DNA from: Aphidius gifuensis
Taxonomy: Eukaryota > Arthropoda > Insecta > Hymenoptera > Braconidae
Reading direction: 5' to 3'
DNA: 64,000 bases
NCBI RefSeq assembly: GCF_014905175.1
Contig: NC_057792.1
Span: 7,812,001-7,876,000, forward strand
Shown: one piece after another, positions 35,399 through 48,300 of the stretch
Layout: each line of letters begins with the position of its first letter
How positions within the stretch are numbered: the first letter of the stretch is position 1
The notes under the pieces: generated by a model
Databases searched by the model: none
What the model was told of the DNA's origin: nothing
The model's input: the letters and a program-made list of their open reading frames with translations, nothing else
Program-made: the position numbers and the translations under genes

Positions 35399-36252
35399 AT
35401 TGTGTATACGTGTGAACCGAACGGATTATTCGGACATGCGCAAAAAATTTTCAAAAATTTTGTCCATGCACTATAGAAAAAAAAATCTACGCGCATGCGC
35501 CGTACAACTTTAATTAGGCAATTAATATTAAATGTTTATTTAATTAATTAAAAAAAAAGTTGACCTCGGACAAACATTACAAATATATATTTGGAATGTA
35601 CAAATGATTTCCTATAAAATACAATCATAAATTAATTTTTACAGCTGTTCCTTATAATTTTTCGGCTAAGTGCAACATAGAATTTTGATTAATTAATTAC
35701 AATTAATGAGGGGGGTTACAAATAATTACAAATACATTACATTGAAGTACAAATCGATTACAATCGATTACAATCATTAGTTTTATGTCGGCCCGTCAAT
35801 TGTCGGCTAACTGATTACAACCGGCTAATTTCGACCAAAATTCTAGTAATTATCTAGTGATGATAGATCTTGCTGCAAGAACTTGCATGAGATTTCTATA
35901 GCGTGGAGACACTGCTTTATTCCAATTGTGAAAAGTATTTTTATAATTATTATTAATAATTAAACAATAATATTTTTTTGATTTGCACCTATTAAAATTC
36001 ATGGAAAAAAAATCATGTCTACCACAACAAAATATCAAAAATTTTCTATAATCACTATCTTGAACTTCCGGGCTTTCGAGTGATTTTTGGAACGTACCCT
36101 TTATTTTTCTTCCTATTTATTTTCGCGCATGAGGAGTTCAATGCGCAGTCAGCAAAATGTCAGTTTGCAACAGCATAGGACATGAGGGGCTGATAGGCTG
36201 TGTTGTTTTAATTCTTATATTTTTTAAGAATTATTTGTTCGACGCCACTGTT
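35399..36252. repeat. mixed transposon remnants
   Basis: Contains AT-rich spacer, the right half of a GGGTACGTTCC-type element (about 35850-36102, ending GATTTTTGGAACGTACCCT) and a left half of an M1 element (about 36103-36252). No gene seen. Confidence 0.5.
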
Positions 36253-36743
36253 AAGTGCTTTCTTTTGTGTATTTACTTTTTTTTACTTCCATGCGCATGA
36301 TCATGCACATGCGCCTGTCATACAAACTTGAGGAGAGAACAATAGGTGCTTTCTTTTGTGTATTTATTTTTTTTCCTGTTCATTTTTGCGCATGCGGAGA
36401 TGAATGCGCAGTGAGCAGGAAGTCAGTTTGCAACAGCGTAGAGAATGAAGGGCTGGATCAGCCATGTTTTAAATCTTATTTTTTTAAAATTATTCATTCG
36501 ACGCCACTGTTTCTTCCTCAAGTTTGCATGACATGCGCATTAAAGTGAAAAAAAATGAATACACAAAAGAAAGCACCTATTGGCGTCGAACAAATAATTC
36601 TTACAAAATAAGAATTAAAACAGAGCTGATCCAATCCCTCATGTACTACGCTGTTCCAAACTAACTTTTTGCTAACTGCGCATTCAACTACGCACGCGCA
36701 AGAATGAAAAGAAAAAAAAATAAACACCTGGAAGAAAGCACCT
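36253..36743. mobile_element. M1 element carrying a second M1 element
   Basis: The outer copy begins AAGTGCTTTCTTTTG and ends AAGAAAGCACCT. It is broken at AACAAT by a complete M1 copy (36344-36578), after which the outer sequence resumes at ATTGGCGTCGAAC. The outer element is itself placed within an older M1 left half. Confidence 0.65.
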
Positions 36744-37275
36744 ATAGACAAATTGTATGTCTGTATGAACAAGAATTTTAAGTGGGAATAAAGCTGTTCG
36801 AGTGCGTTCCTGTAAGGGGACCACGGTCCTTGGTTATGTGCGCAAAAGTCAAAATCAGAAAGAAAAAGCCCTAAATTGTAATGCCCTGTGAATTGGACTG
36901 CAGTAGTGTCGAACAAATAATTCTTGAAAAATAATAATTAAAACATAGCTGATCCAGCCCCTCATGTCCTACGCTATTAGGTGCTTTTTTTTTTGCATTT
37001 ATTTTAAAAATTAGGGTGAATTTCCACAGAATAGTTATCCCAGTCGCTTGGGATAACTTGCGGATAATTATGCCAAGAAGAGCTATCCCGGTTCCACTTT
37101 ATGCGAGAAGACTGGAAAATAGAAATAACAATAAAGAAATAGTAAATTTTAGTTACTAAAAATTCTTCAAATGACCACACGATTCTAGCGCTTTCTTGCA
37201 TACGCTCCGTTCATACGCTCTGTGTGAAAAGTGAACAAACACACCTAATGTTTGTCGGCTGGCTGCAGTTCATAT
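36744..37275. repeat. transposon fragments
   Basis: Includes a right half of M2 (about 36867-36902), pieces of M1 near 36904-36985 and the right end of a further family marked by CTTGCATACGCTCCG and GAACAAACACACCTAA (about 37145-37250). No gene. Confidence 0.5.
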
Positions 37276-37916
37276 CAGGAGTGCTATTCTTGGTCCCGTA
37301 TTGCGGGAGTTATTGCGGGTCCCGCAATAACGATTCGCCGACAAGAAATGTTTGTCGCGATAGAAAAATATGAAGGCGCTTGTTGTTGCTTTCATGTGAA
37401 GCTGCTATAGTCGTATGCAAATGCAAAAATGAGGTAGAATTTAGGTGTGTTCGTTCACTTTTCACACCGAGCGTATGCACGGAGCGTATGCAAGGAAGCG
37501 CTAGCGTTTTGCGGTCATTTGAAGGAACTTTAGCAACTAAAATTTACTATTTATTTATTGCTATTCGTTTTTTCCAGTTCTTTCGCTCTCTTTCATTATT
37601 ATTAATTGGTAATTTGTTCTTGCGGCTGAGAAAAAATTATTAAATTAACAAAATAAACACAATGACTGAAAATAACGAATGTTTTAGTAAATTTCAGTTA
37701 CTAAAGTTTCTTCAAATGACCGCAAAACTCTAGCGCTTCCTTGCATACGCTCCGTGCATACGCTCGGTGTGAATAGTGAACGAACACACCTTTTACATGA
37801 AAGCAACAACAAGCGCCTTCATATTTTTCTATCGCGACTAACATTTCTTGTCGGCGAATCGTTATTGCGGGACCCGCAATAACTCCCGCAATACGGGACC
37901 AAGAATAGCACCCCTG
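37276..37916. mobile_element. TIR element (CAGGRGTGCTATTC ends) with nested element
   Basis: Left CAGGAGTGCTATTCTTGGTC and right GACCAAGAATAGCACCCCTG, with arms continuing more than 100 bp (TATTGCGGGAGTTATTGCGG). CAGGGGTG-type ends suggest hAT, but no 8-bp duplication remains. It contains a smaller inverted-repeat element (about 37444-37792) with TGTGTTCGTTCACTTTTCAC at one end and its complement at the other. A second, right-truncated copy starts at 38890. Confidence 0.65.
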
Positions 37917-38231
37917 CAGTCCAATTCACAGGGCAAATTTTTCACAATTTAGGGCTTTTTTTTGCCACTGATGGCGCTTGTCAAATTTTTTTTATATAGA
38001 TTTCACATACAAAAGCTTCACAAGCGCCGCCAGTGGAGGAGAAAAGCCCTAAATTGTAATGCCCTCAGCAGTCCAATTCACAGGGCAAATTTTTTACAAT
38101 TTAGGGCTTTTTTTTGCCGGTGATGGCGCTTGTCAAATTTTTTTTATATAGATTTCACATACAAAAGCTCTACAAGCGCCGCCAGTAGAGGAAAAAAGCC
38201 CTAAATTGTAATGCCCTGTGAATTGGACTGC
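37917..38231. mobile_element. two adjacent M2 elements
   Basis: A first M2 copy starts at the right end of the previous element and breaks off after AATGCCCT (38065). A complete 164-bp copy (38068-38231) follows. The missing last 14 bases of the first copy are not seen after the second, so this is not a simple insertion. Confidence 0.65.
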
Positions 38232-39755
38232 TGAACTAGAGGGCTGAGGTGTACAGCCGTGTACAGGGATAAAGAAATGCGCATTACGTAGTGCGCCGTT
38301 CAGGAGTAAAGCGGCGTACTCTAAATAGCCGCCGTATTTGTAACAACTACCACGGAAGTTAGTTCTTCTTGGGTGCGTTCTTAAATAGAAATTTACGGGG
38401 TAGATTTAGGCAGAGTTAAAGTAACACCAGGATAGCTATTCTTGACATAATTATCCCATGGAGACGGGATAACCTGTGATTACCTCACAAGTGCGCATGC
38501 TCCGCGTATGATCCACATTTCTATGTTTCGAACGGTAAATGAGTGTCAATTTATTATTTGTTAATTAATTAATAATTATGGAAAATTCGGTTAATTTAAT
38601 AACGAGTTAATATTTCAAGATGCTTAGTTTTTGCTATTTTATCGAACACTAAAAATTATATTACTAGAAAGTTTGATAGTTGATAAAAACTAAATAGTTC
38701 TTGAAGTTGGCCAGCAGAGGCGTAAGTGTTGGCATATACAACAAGAGTGAGGATAAATGCACATGCGTAGTGTGCACTTTTATGTTAGGGATATTCTTTC
38801 GTGGCGGATTCTCTACGGACTTCTACTTCCACTAGATGTCCCTTCTTTTTTATATCTCTCCTTAACTAGTTATTTATGTTCAAACTGACCAGGGGTGCTA
38901 TTCTTGGTCCCGTATTGCGGGAGTTATTGCGGGTCCCGCAATAACGATTCGCCGACAAGAAATGTTTGTCGCGATAGAAAAATATGAAGGCGCTTGTTGT
39001 TGCTTTCATGTGAAGCTGCCATAGTCGTATGCAAATGCAAAAATAAGGTAGAATTTACATGAAAGCTACAACAAGCGCCTTCACTATCGCTTTCTTCTTG
39101 TCGGCAATCGCAACCTCAATACGGAAAATAACACCAACAAACCGATTTTTGGGTGTACAGCAATCTTGAGAAAATAAAAAAGAGATATCTAGTGAAGGTA
39201 GAAATCCGCCAGAAAATCACTAACTAATTTTAGTTACTAAAGTTTTTTTAAATGACCGCAGGACTCAAGCCCTTTCTTGCATACGCTCGGTATAAAAATG
39301 AATGAACACACATTAGTAGTTACTAAGTATAAACAATTAAAGTATTATTGCGATAAAAAAAAATGGCAAATAACGCAAAGTCAAGGCTGCCACCAAAGAA
39401 AAAGTATATAACATTGATATCCGCCATCTTGGAGGTCCCGAACCAACGAAGGTTTTAGAACCTACCCGTATAGGTTTAGTGGTTCTTTTTTTTCACTTCG
39501 ATGAACATGATCATACACATATGCATATTATGTAAACGTGAGGGGAGAACAGTGGCGTTGAATATGTAGTTTTTAAAAAATAAGAACTAAAAACAATTGA
39601 AACATAACTAATCTAGTCCCTCATGTACTACGCTGTTGTAAACTGACTTTTTGCTAACTGCGCATTCAACTACGCATGCTCAGGAATAAATTGCGCATGC
39701 GTAGTTGAATGCGCGGTCCGCAAAAAGTCAGTTTGCGTAGTACATGAGAGGCTGG
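38232..39755. repeat. mixed repeats and spacer
   Basis: Contains non-repeat DNA (38240-38880), a right-truncated copy of the CAGGGGTGCTATTC element (from 38890 to about 39145), a fragment with CTTGCATACGCTCGG (39226-39313), and two facing M1 halves (about 39480-39755). No coding frame looks real. Confidence 0.5.
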
Positions 39756-40090
39756 GGGTACGTTCCAAAAGTCACTCGGAAGCCCGAAGTTCAAGATTGT
39801 GATCATAAAAAATTTTTAATATTTTGTTGTGGTAGACATGATTTTTTTTTTCATGAATTTTTATAGGCACTAATCAATCAAATATTATGGTTTAATTATT
39901 AATACCAATTATAAAAATACATTTTACAACTATTATCAGTAACAAAAGCGAATGGCATATGCAATAAGGCTGTTTTCGTTGTTTACGATATCTACTGTAA
40001 CCTCTAATAACTTTTCAGTTTATTTTATCCCTATATTTTTTCGTCTACTGCGCCGCTTTCGGGCTTCCGAGTGATTTTTGGAACGTACCC
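39756..40090. mobile_element. TIR element (GGGTACGTTCCAAAA ends)
   Basis: 335 bp. Starts GGGTACGTTCCAAAAGTCAC and ends GTGATTTTTGGAACGTACCC, flanked by TGG on both sides (39753-39755, 40091-40093). Removing it and one TGG restores the M1 interior GGCTGGATCAGC. A truncated copy lies at about 35850-36102. Confidence 0.8.
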
Positions 40091-40102
40091 TGGATCAGCT
40101 AT

Positions 40103-40355
40103 AGGTGCTTTCTTTTGTGTATTTATTTTTTTTCCTGTTTATTTTCACGCATGCGCAATCGAATGCGCAGTCAGCAAAAAGTCAGATTGCAACAGCGTAG
40201 GACATGAGGGGCTGGATCAGCCATGTTTCAATTTTTATTTTTCAAGAATTATTTGTTTGACGCCACTGTTCTTTCATCAAGTTTGCATGACAGGCGCATG
40301 TGCATGATCATGCGCATTAAAGTGTAAAAAAATAAATACACAAAAGAGAGCACCT
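40103..40355 (+). mobile_element. miniature element M1, copy 3 (253 bp), nested in M1
   Basis: Ends AGGTGCTTTCTTTTG and CAAAAGAGAGCACCT, flanked by TAT on both sides (40100-40102, 40356-40358). The flanking sequence is an older M1: GGATCAGCTAT to the left and TATGTTTTAATTCT to the right join into its interior. Confidence 0.8.
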
Positions 40356-40358
40356 TAT

Positions 40359-40729
40359 GTTTTAATTCTTATTTTTTAAGAATTATTTGTTCGACGCCAC
40401 TGTTTTCTCTTCATGTTTGCATAAAATGCACATGTGTATGATCATGCGCATTGAAGTGAAAAAAATAAACACCCAAAAGAAAGCACCTAATAGGTATTTA
40501 TTTTTTTTCCTGTTTATTCTCGCGCATGCGCAGTTGAATGCGCAGTCAGCAAAAAGTCAGTTTGCAACAGCGTAGGACATGAGGGGCTGGATCAGCCGTG
40601 TTTTAATTTTTATTTTTCAAAAATTATTTGTTCGACGCCACTGTTCTCTCCTCAAGTTTGCATGATATACGCATGTGTAGAAAGTGCGCATTAAAGTGAA
40701 AAAAAATAAATACACAAAAGAAAGCACCT
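40359..40729 (+). mobile_element. M1 right half followed by another M1 copy
   Basis: 40359-40488 is the right half of the M1 interrupted above. 40491-40729 is a further copy that has lost part of its left terminal repeat (AGGTATTTATTTT instead of AGGTGCTTTCTTTTGTG) but keeps the right end AAAGAAAGCACCT. Confidence 0.65.
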
Positions 40730-41097
40730 TATAAGAAACCATAGACAATGCGCAATATAGTATTAAATATATGAAAATACTTTGACTTTTCCATCTCGAA
40801 TTCAAATTTTAAAGTTAGACTAAAGAATTAAATTTTGTATAACATTGTATACTTAGAAACTATATTTTTTTTGTTATAAATTGACCACTAATAAATTTAC
40901 TTATTGATAAACATCATTTTAAAATAAGTCTACGCGGGTCCCAGATCTATTGGCCAAAAGGCCATATAATCTAAAAGATTTATACTCAACTTTGATAACT
41001 AACGTATATGAAAACACTTAAAATCATCAAATTACAATAGCCATGTTGATAATAAAAGTTTCCTCCGGCAAAATGTACCGTTGAAAATTAATGCTCA

Positions 41098-41250
41098 CCC
41101 AAGGAAAAATCGGTAGATCTGACCAGATCAAATAAGATCTGGTTCGATGCGGCTCGATAGATTATAAAGTCTGATTAGGTCTAATTTAATGTCGCGAGAT
41201 AAGGATTATTGAAGATGTGATCTGGTCAGATCTGCGGATTTTTCCCTGGG
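41098..41250. mobile_element. small palindromic element
   Basis: CCCAAGGAAAAATCGGTAGA with TCTGACCAGATCA on the left is mirrored by TGATCTGGTCAGATCTGC and GATTTTTCCCTGGG on the right. Length about 153 bp. No flanking duplication was seen. Confidence 0.55.
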
Positions 41251-41973
41251 GGAATGAAATATAAAAATTTATTGCAACAAGTATTTTTTTTTTTTTTTTA
41301 TTAGATAAAATGTACAATTGTCCGATCATTAATAAGAAAGCTATATTAAACTAACTTGGTTTTGACTTTATACAGGAATCGAATTCCTTATTACATAAGA
41401 TTTCTTTAGTTTACATCTTAATACTAATTATATATAATTTAAAAAAAATTTATTTATTTAATATATTGAACAAGTCCTCCACTGACTAGTAGAAAATACG
41501 CTAGAAAAAAAAGATTCAAATCTTTTTCTTCATAGCTTAATAGTGGAAGAAGACCCTTACCATGAAAATGAAATGAAATGAATATTTTTTTTTTTTCCCA
41601 TACTGGAATTCTATTCATAATCTCTCACTACCTTCTGCTTTATTTTTTTCATGAAAAAAATAAAAAAGAAAATATTGAGAGAAGCCAGATTTAAAATATA
41701 TGGATTTCATTTTCCCACAATAATTATATGAAAGATGATGAAAAAGAAAACATTAGTCACTGGAGGAAATGCGTTCCGAAATACACAACCGACCAGTTGA
41801 GGACATGGTGGTCGGGAATGCATTCCTTAAATACGATAATTACACTAATATTAATTAACATTGACGATTAATTCTCATGATTTTAAAAATCATTTTTTTT
41901 ACCATAGGTCTGTCGATAACAAATTGTATCTAGTTTAATTTCTAAATTTTCTGTTCACTTTTTTTTTTCATTT

Positions 41974-41979
41974 TTTATT
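41974..41979 (-). promoter_or_regulatory. candidate poly(A) signal for dumpy
   Basis: AATAAA on the minus strand, about 110 bases past the dumpy stop codon. In DNA this AT-rich such hexamers also occur by chance (another at 41449-41454). Confidence 0.25.
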
Positions 41980-42089
41980 GGATACAATAAGATTGTCGTA
42001 GATAAAAAATAGTATTTTTTTTTATCATTCACTTTGTTTTTTTTTTACTTTATATTATTATATTATATTTTCGATCTATGCTTTTTTTT

Positions 42090-42328
42090 TTATGATAAAT
42101 GATAGTCAGGAGATGGTTCAGCGACTGATTCAGTCGTGAAAAGAGGGTTTGGAAATTCTGGTGGATGTGGCAGTGGTCCGGCAGTTTTTGGTTGACGTCT
42201 GTAAGCCATTAACCAGCATGATATTGCAATAGCAACAGCTACAAGAGCAAGAAGAGCTGTTATGACTAAAGAAATAATAAAGCCTATCGTAGATACACAG
42301 ATGTCTTCAGCTCGTTGAGCAGCTGGGA
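42090..42328 (-). CDS. dpy: dumpy last coding exon: membrane helix and tail
   Basis: FPAAQRAEDICV, then a helix GFIISLVITALLALVAVAIA extending to SCWLMAY, a positive YRRQ stop-transfer signal and a short proline-rich cytoplasmic tail of about 35 residues ending PSPDYHLS. The stop codon is at 42090-42092. Confidence 0.93.
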
Positions 42329-45300
42329 CTAGAAAAAAAAAGACAAAAAAAAAAAAAAATGTTAAAATATTCAAATTTTAAAATATATTTTTCGAAATTC
42401 TATATGATTTGTTTTGATATACATACATTCAGTAGGGTCACCTGTATATCTTTCTTCTCGTCGTTCCAGTGTTCGAATTAGATTAGATTGAATAGTAATT
42501 TCTTCTCTGAGCTGACCGTCATATCCATCAGTCAAGTTAAGTCTTGTATCATTCGTTCCAATACTGACGTCACGTCTTTTTCTGCCATAAGCGTTATATC
42601 CTCTGCAATTGACCTTTTAAAAATAAAGAAAATTAATTTTTAGTCAACAGATTTCTCCAGAAAGTCCAGATAAAAATTAAATATATGTGTGAAATGTTAA
42701 TGTAACAGACAAATAAAATATCTATAATCGTATTGACTATTGTTGAAAATATTTATAGGTATCAATCAAAACACTATAATGTATATTGGTCCAATATACA
42801 TAAACTATAATATTATTGGACTATTACAGTCTGCTAAAAAATCAAACATACAAAGTTAATCAAATATACAAGATACTTACAGGTTGACATTTGCCAAAGC
42901 AGACTCGGATGTTGCACTGGAATCGTATATTGTCACTGCTTGGAAATTTGAATGCGTTGAAGCTAGCCATTAGAGACTGAGAATCTTGTTCATGTTCCCA
43001 TTCTCCAAAAATTGTTGGATCTGTTGCACATCCATTTTCGTCAGTAACAATATATTCATTCTCTTGCTTATCTTCCATTGTTTTTGCAACACAATTTCTA
43101 GCAAATCCTCCGTAAATTGAGTTAGGTTGAACTTCAACTTGTAGCATCAAGTTATCTCCGATTTCAGCTGATTGAATTTCATTACCAGTCTGAGTAACGA
43201 TTCTCATAAGACACGTTGGAGGTGGACCAGTATTGGCGATTGTTCCTGCTGTAGTAAGCATCGAAACATTGAAGCCTAATGTTACATTCTGTTCGCCAGT
43301 TTGATATAAACATTTTACATGATATGCTTGGGCTTTATATGTAACTAATTTTGGATGTTTTTGAATGACAAGAACAAAAGAAGCTTCACCATTTACATGG
43401 ATTAGTCCACAAGATCCAAAGTTAACTTTAAAAGTCTCCGTTCGACCAGTATTGTCAGCTGGAATTGACAAAAGTCTTCGACATTGTTCTTCTTTACTCC
43501 TACCTCTAACATATAAAACACCATCAAAGCCTTGATTTTGAACATGAATCATTACTTGAACTCCATCGGATAAACAACTTGCTTCCATTTCGGGTTTTGG
43601 AAAATCTGTTCTTGCCTCGGGCGGCTTAAAATTACACACTGCAACATGGCCTGTTACATTACAAATTGCATTAGCTGCACATTGTTTTGTCAAACAAGGA
43701 TCTCTGCATCTTGCAGAAGTTCGTTCACAATATTTATCATCGGGACACTCGTCATTTTGAACACACTCAATAACAATATTTGGTTTACAATAATTATTAC
43801 GGTCAATCTCATAACCATGTTCACTTGGGCAAACACATTGTCCGTATTCATTTATGAAGAAGTTTTTCTCGAGGTCACAAATGCATGATCCGTCTTGTGT
43901 AATGATCATTCCTTTTTCTGGTAAACAAGGTATACAAACATCTTGTTCATTTTTGCCAAATCCTGGTGGACAAACACAATGTCCAAACTGATCTTTGATC
44001 TGTCCTTTTTCGATATTGCAAATGTTTTCTTTTTCACACTTGATGACAGCATTTCCACGATAACCGAGCTGACATTCACAAATCATAGTTCGGACTGGCT
44101 TTGTATCCAAAACAGTACACTCTGCATTGATTCCACAAGGTTCAATTTTTGTACAAGGATTAATACATTCACCATCGAAACACGCTGTTTGAGATGGACA
44201 CTCATAGTCCTGTTTGCATTTCTCATGAACTCTGGAACAACCAGTTTCAGCGTTTCCCATAAAACCAGGTGGACAGCTACATTCAGCAATATGGTTATCA
44301 ACAAAACATTCAGTCTCACTACCACACGGATTTTTACTGCAAGGATTTTCGCATTTATTATTGATACAAGCACGATTACTTGGACATTCTGAATTTGAAC
44401 GGCATCCTAGTAACCTACATGAGTTTTTAGGATTACCAGTATATCCTAGTGGGCATTCACAAACAGCTTGATGATTAATTCCATAACAAATTGCTTCGAG
44501 TGCACATTGTGCTAATAATGGTGAACAAGCTGAAACACAAGTATTTTGTACACAAACATGAGTATTAAGACACTGGGAATCAGATCTACATTGCTTGATA
44601 GTAAAGCATTCGATGTCAGGATTTCCATCAAATCCTACAGGACACGAGCAAACTGGTTTATGATTGATGATATCACAATTTGCATTTTCTCCACAGGAAC
44701 ATGGATTTTTACAAATTCCATTGATGCAAGATTTGTTGTCTTCACAGTCTTCATTATTACGGCATCCAACTGTAACAATTGACGCAACAGGTTCACATAT
44801 ACCTGATCCTGAAGAAATATATCCGCTAGGACAAATGCATGACATTGTTCTGACGGGACTAGTTGGTAGAACTCTGCATTCAGATGGTGAAGTGCATGGT
44901 TCAATGATGGAACATGGATTTTTACATTTTTGATTGAGACAAGCCAACGAACTAGGACAGTCTGAGTCAGATTGACATTCAGGCTCATTCTCAAGGTGAC
45001 AATCAACATCTGGATTTCCAATAAATCCAGCTGGGCATCTACAGATTGGAATGTGAGATTGAACTCGACATTCAGCTGTTTTTGAACATTTATTTTCATA
45101 GATACAAGGATCGATACATTGTCTATTAATGCACGAGCGATCTGCTGGGCAATCTCCATTGCTATAACAGCCAATTACAAGACATTTATCTTTAGCATTA
45201 CCCATAAATCCGTTTTTACAGCGACAGTCTGATCGATGGTTCTTAACAAAGCATTCTGCATTTGTTCCACATAAATTCTCTATCAAACAAGGATTTATAC

Positions 45301-48300
45301 AGTTGTTGTTAATACAAGATTTATCTGGCATACATTCTGAATCTTTTTTACACTCAACTGAGTGACAGGTGACTTCAGGATTTCCTTGATAACCTTCTAA
45401 ACAAGAACAAATAGGTTTATGATTTTTGACGAAACAATTTGCATTTTTTCCGCAATTACATGGATTTCTACAGCGTCGATTAACACATGCTTCAGTTTCA
45501 GAACAGTCTGAATCTTCAGAACAAGCTCCAGCGACTTCAATTAATCGACATATATTATCAGATGATGTTCTCCATCCTTGTAAACAAGTACATACCATAG
45601 TTCTTACAGGAACTGTATCTAAAACTTTACATTCTGAATTTTCTGAACAAGGTCTTATTTGGCTACAAGGGTTGACACAAACTTCGTTAATGCATGCTAG
45701 TTTACTTGGGCACTGAATATCTCTCTTGCATTCTGGTTCTTCTTTGATGATTGGTCGTTTCTGACAATATGATAATGGATTTCCAACAGGAAGATCGTCA
45801 GGACAAGCACAAGTTGGTTGATGTGATCTTACCAAGCAAAGTGCATTCGCTGCGCAAGGTGAATTTACCATACAAGGATCAATGCATTGATTGTTGTCGC
45901 AAGCTAAATTTTGAGGACAATCAGTGTCAGAGAAACATTCTGCTCTTTGGCATTTAACTTCTGCATTGCCGAAAAATCCAACACCACATTTACAAGCCGA
46001 TTGATGGTTTTTTCCGAAACATTCTGCATTAACTGCACAAGGATTGTCCAAGAAACAAGGATTTATACAAGAATTTTGATGGCATTTTTGGTCGTGAAGA
46101 CACTGATTATCTGTTTCACATTCTAATTTTGTGCACCCTAGTTGTGGATTCCCGGAATAGCCAGGTTGACAAACGCATGATGGGTAATGATTTAATGTAA
46201 AGCACTCAGCATTTTGTCCACAATTACAAGGATTAATGCATTTACTGTTTATGCAAGCCTCTGTACCAGAACATTCCGAATTAGAAATACAACCTAAAAC
46301 TGTTGTATGAGGAATACATTCGAATCTAGGATCTCCGAGGTGACCAATAGGACACTTACAAACTGGATTATGATTATCAACATGGCAAAGAGAGTTTATA
46401 CCACAAATATTACTTGAAACACAAGGGTTGATGCACTTTGAATTAATGCACTGCCGATCTTTCGAACATTCGTCATTTGCATAACATTCTGGTTGAATTG
46501 GAGGAATTGTACCTCTTGGTTCTAATGAGCACTCGACATAAGCATTTCCAACATATCCGGGTACACATGAGCAAAGTCCTGTGTGTGACAAAGATCGACA
46601 TTGTGCATTGATTCCACATTGGGATGTCAAGCAAGCTTCAATACAATTTCCATTCGAACATTTAGATTTATCATCACATTCTTCGTCTGAATGACACTGC
46701 AATTTGAATGCAATTTTCTGACATCTTTTGTTTATGTCTGTGTAAGTATCTGGTGGGCATTCACAAATGATTGTTCTTAAAGGATAAGTATCAAGAACTC
46801 TACATTGCTGATCTGGTGCACACATGTCTGATAATGTGCAAAGATTTTCACAAATATGATTCATACATCCAAGTTGCTGAGGGCAATCATCGTCAGATGT
46901 ACACTCCACTTGAGTTGATATTGGAGAGCAATTAATATCTGGAATACCTGTTGTTCCAGGTTCACAATAACAGTTTGGTTGGTGGTTGATCGCACGACAA
47001 GATGCAGTTTCTGCACATGTGTCCGAATCACAAACAGGACGACATACTCGATTGAGACGATCACAAGCTTGATCTTCCGGGCAATCTTCGTTATAATGGC
47101 AAACAGAAGTGATGCAAGCTATCTTTGAATCACCTTGGGTCCCTTGAGGACAGGAACAACGAGCTACATGATCAATGACCAAACATTGTCCATTCCTACC
47201 ACACTGAAGTCGGTCTGATAAGCAGGGATTGCTGCAGAAGTTGTTGATGCATGATTTTTCAGATGGACAGTCATGGTCTTGAGTACATTCAGCTGAAAAA
47301 CATAGAAAAATATTATGTATATGAAATATCTATTCTGGCAAAACTTTCATATGAAACGCGCAAAATAAAAGCTTATTGCTAAGAACGTTTTCTTAAATTA
47401 TATAAGTATTTTGATTTAAAATTTTTGACTGCACTTTTTGTCTATTGGAACTGATAAACATTGCTGCAAGTCTGTTTTTCTGCTGCTTTTTTACATTTTA
47501 ATTTATGATTTACTTATGCTATTGTGTGTCGTTATCACATCTCATTTTCGTCTGTCATTTTGGTGTGGTATTTTTAATGAGTATAGTAAATAAAGTTAAT
47601 AGCTACATAAAACGACAATCGTCATTTTTGCTAGGATCAAACTTTTATGTAATGATTTCCGTCTTGGCGCATTTGCACAATATGTGATCGTTAGTTAATC
47701 GTTCCGTAGCCATGACATGACCATTCATATCGAGCCTTATAAATATAAAACAAACCATAAAAAATACTTACGTTCGAAACACTGTTTTTCTGGATCTCCT
47801 GCCATGCCTTCTCTACAGTGACAAGTTGGATAATGTCTCACTGTTATACATTCAGCTTTCGAACCACATCTATCATTAGAACAAGGATTTTGGCATCTTT
47901 GGTTGATACAAGCCAAATTCATTGAGCAATCATCATTGTTTTTGCATGCTGGCATTGGAAGATCATTTTTTTGGCAATTGAAAACACCATCTCCGACAAA
48001 TCCATCAGAACAACTACAACGATGTCTATGGTTTTCAACTCGGCATTCGGCAAAGCTTGCGCATGGATTAATTTGACAAGGATTGATGCATCTAGAATTT
48101 ATGCAAGCCATGTTCACTTCACATTCCTGATCTAAATTACATATTGCTAAAACTTGCTGGTCAATAGGAACACAAGCAATAGTTGCATCACCTACGAAGT
48201 TACGCAAGCATTCACAGATCATTGTTCGCATCGGTAGAGTGTCGATGACTGTACATTTTGCATTAGAAGCGCAAGGTGTTGACTCTTTGCAAGGGTCTTT

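Larger units (their letters stand above)
40730..42089. other. spacer and probable 3' UTR of dumpy
   Basis: AT-rich, no gene. The part next to 42089 should be the dumpy 3' UTR. A palindromic miniature element sits at 41098-41250. Confidence 0.5.

Noticed and set aside
33500..37643. Many 60-130 codon frames among the miniature elements
   Set aside because: They repeat with the elements (for example peptides with FFCVFIFF) and come from terminal T-rich repeats and CpG palindromes.
43646..44392. Plus-strand open frames opposite dumpy (also 45426-45716, 56479-56895, 58418-58954)
   Set aside because: They are antisense shadows of the cysteine-rich repeats with no independent family signal.
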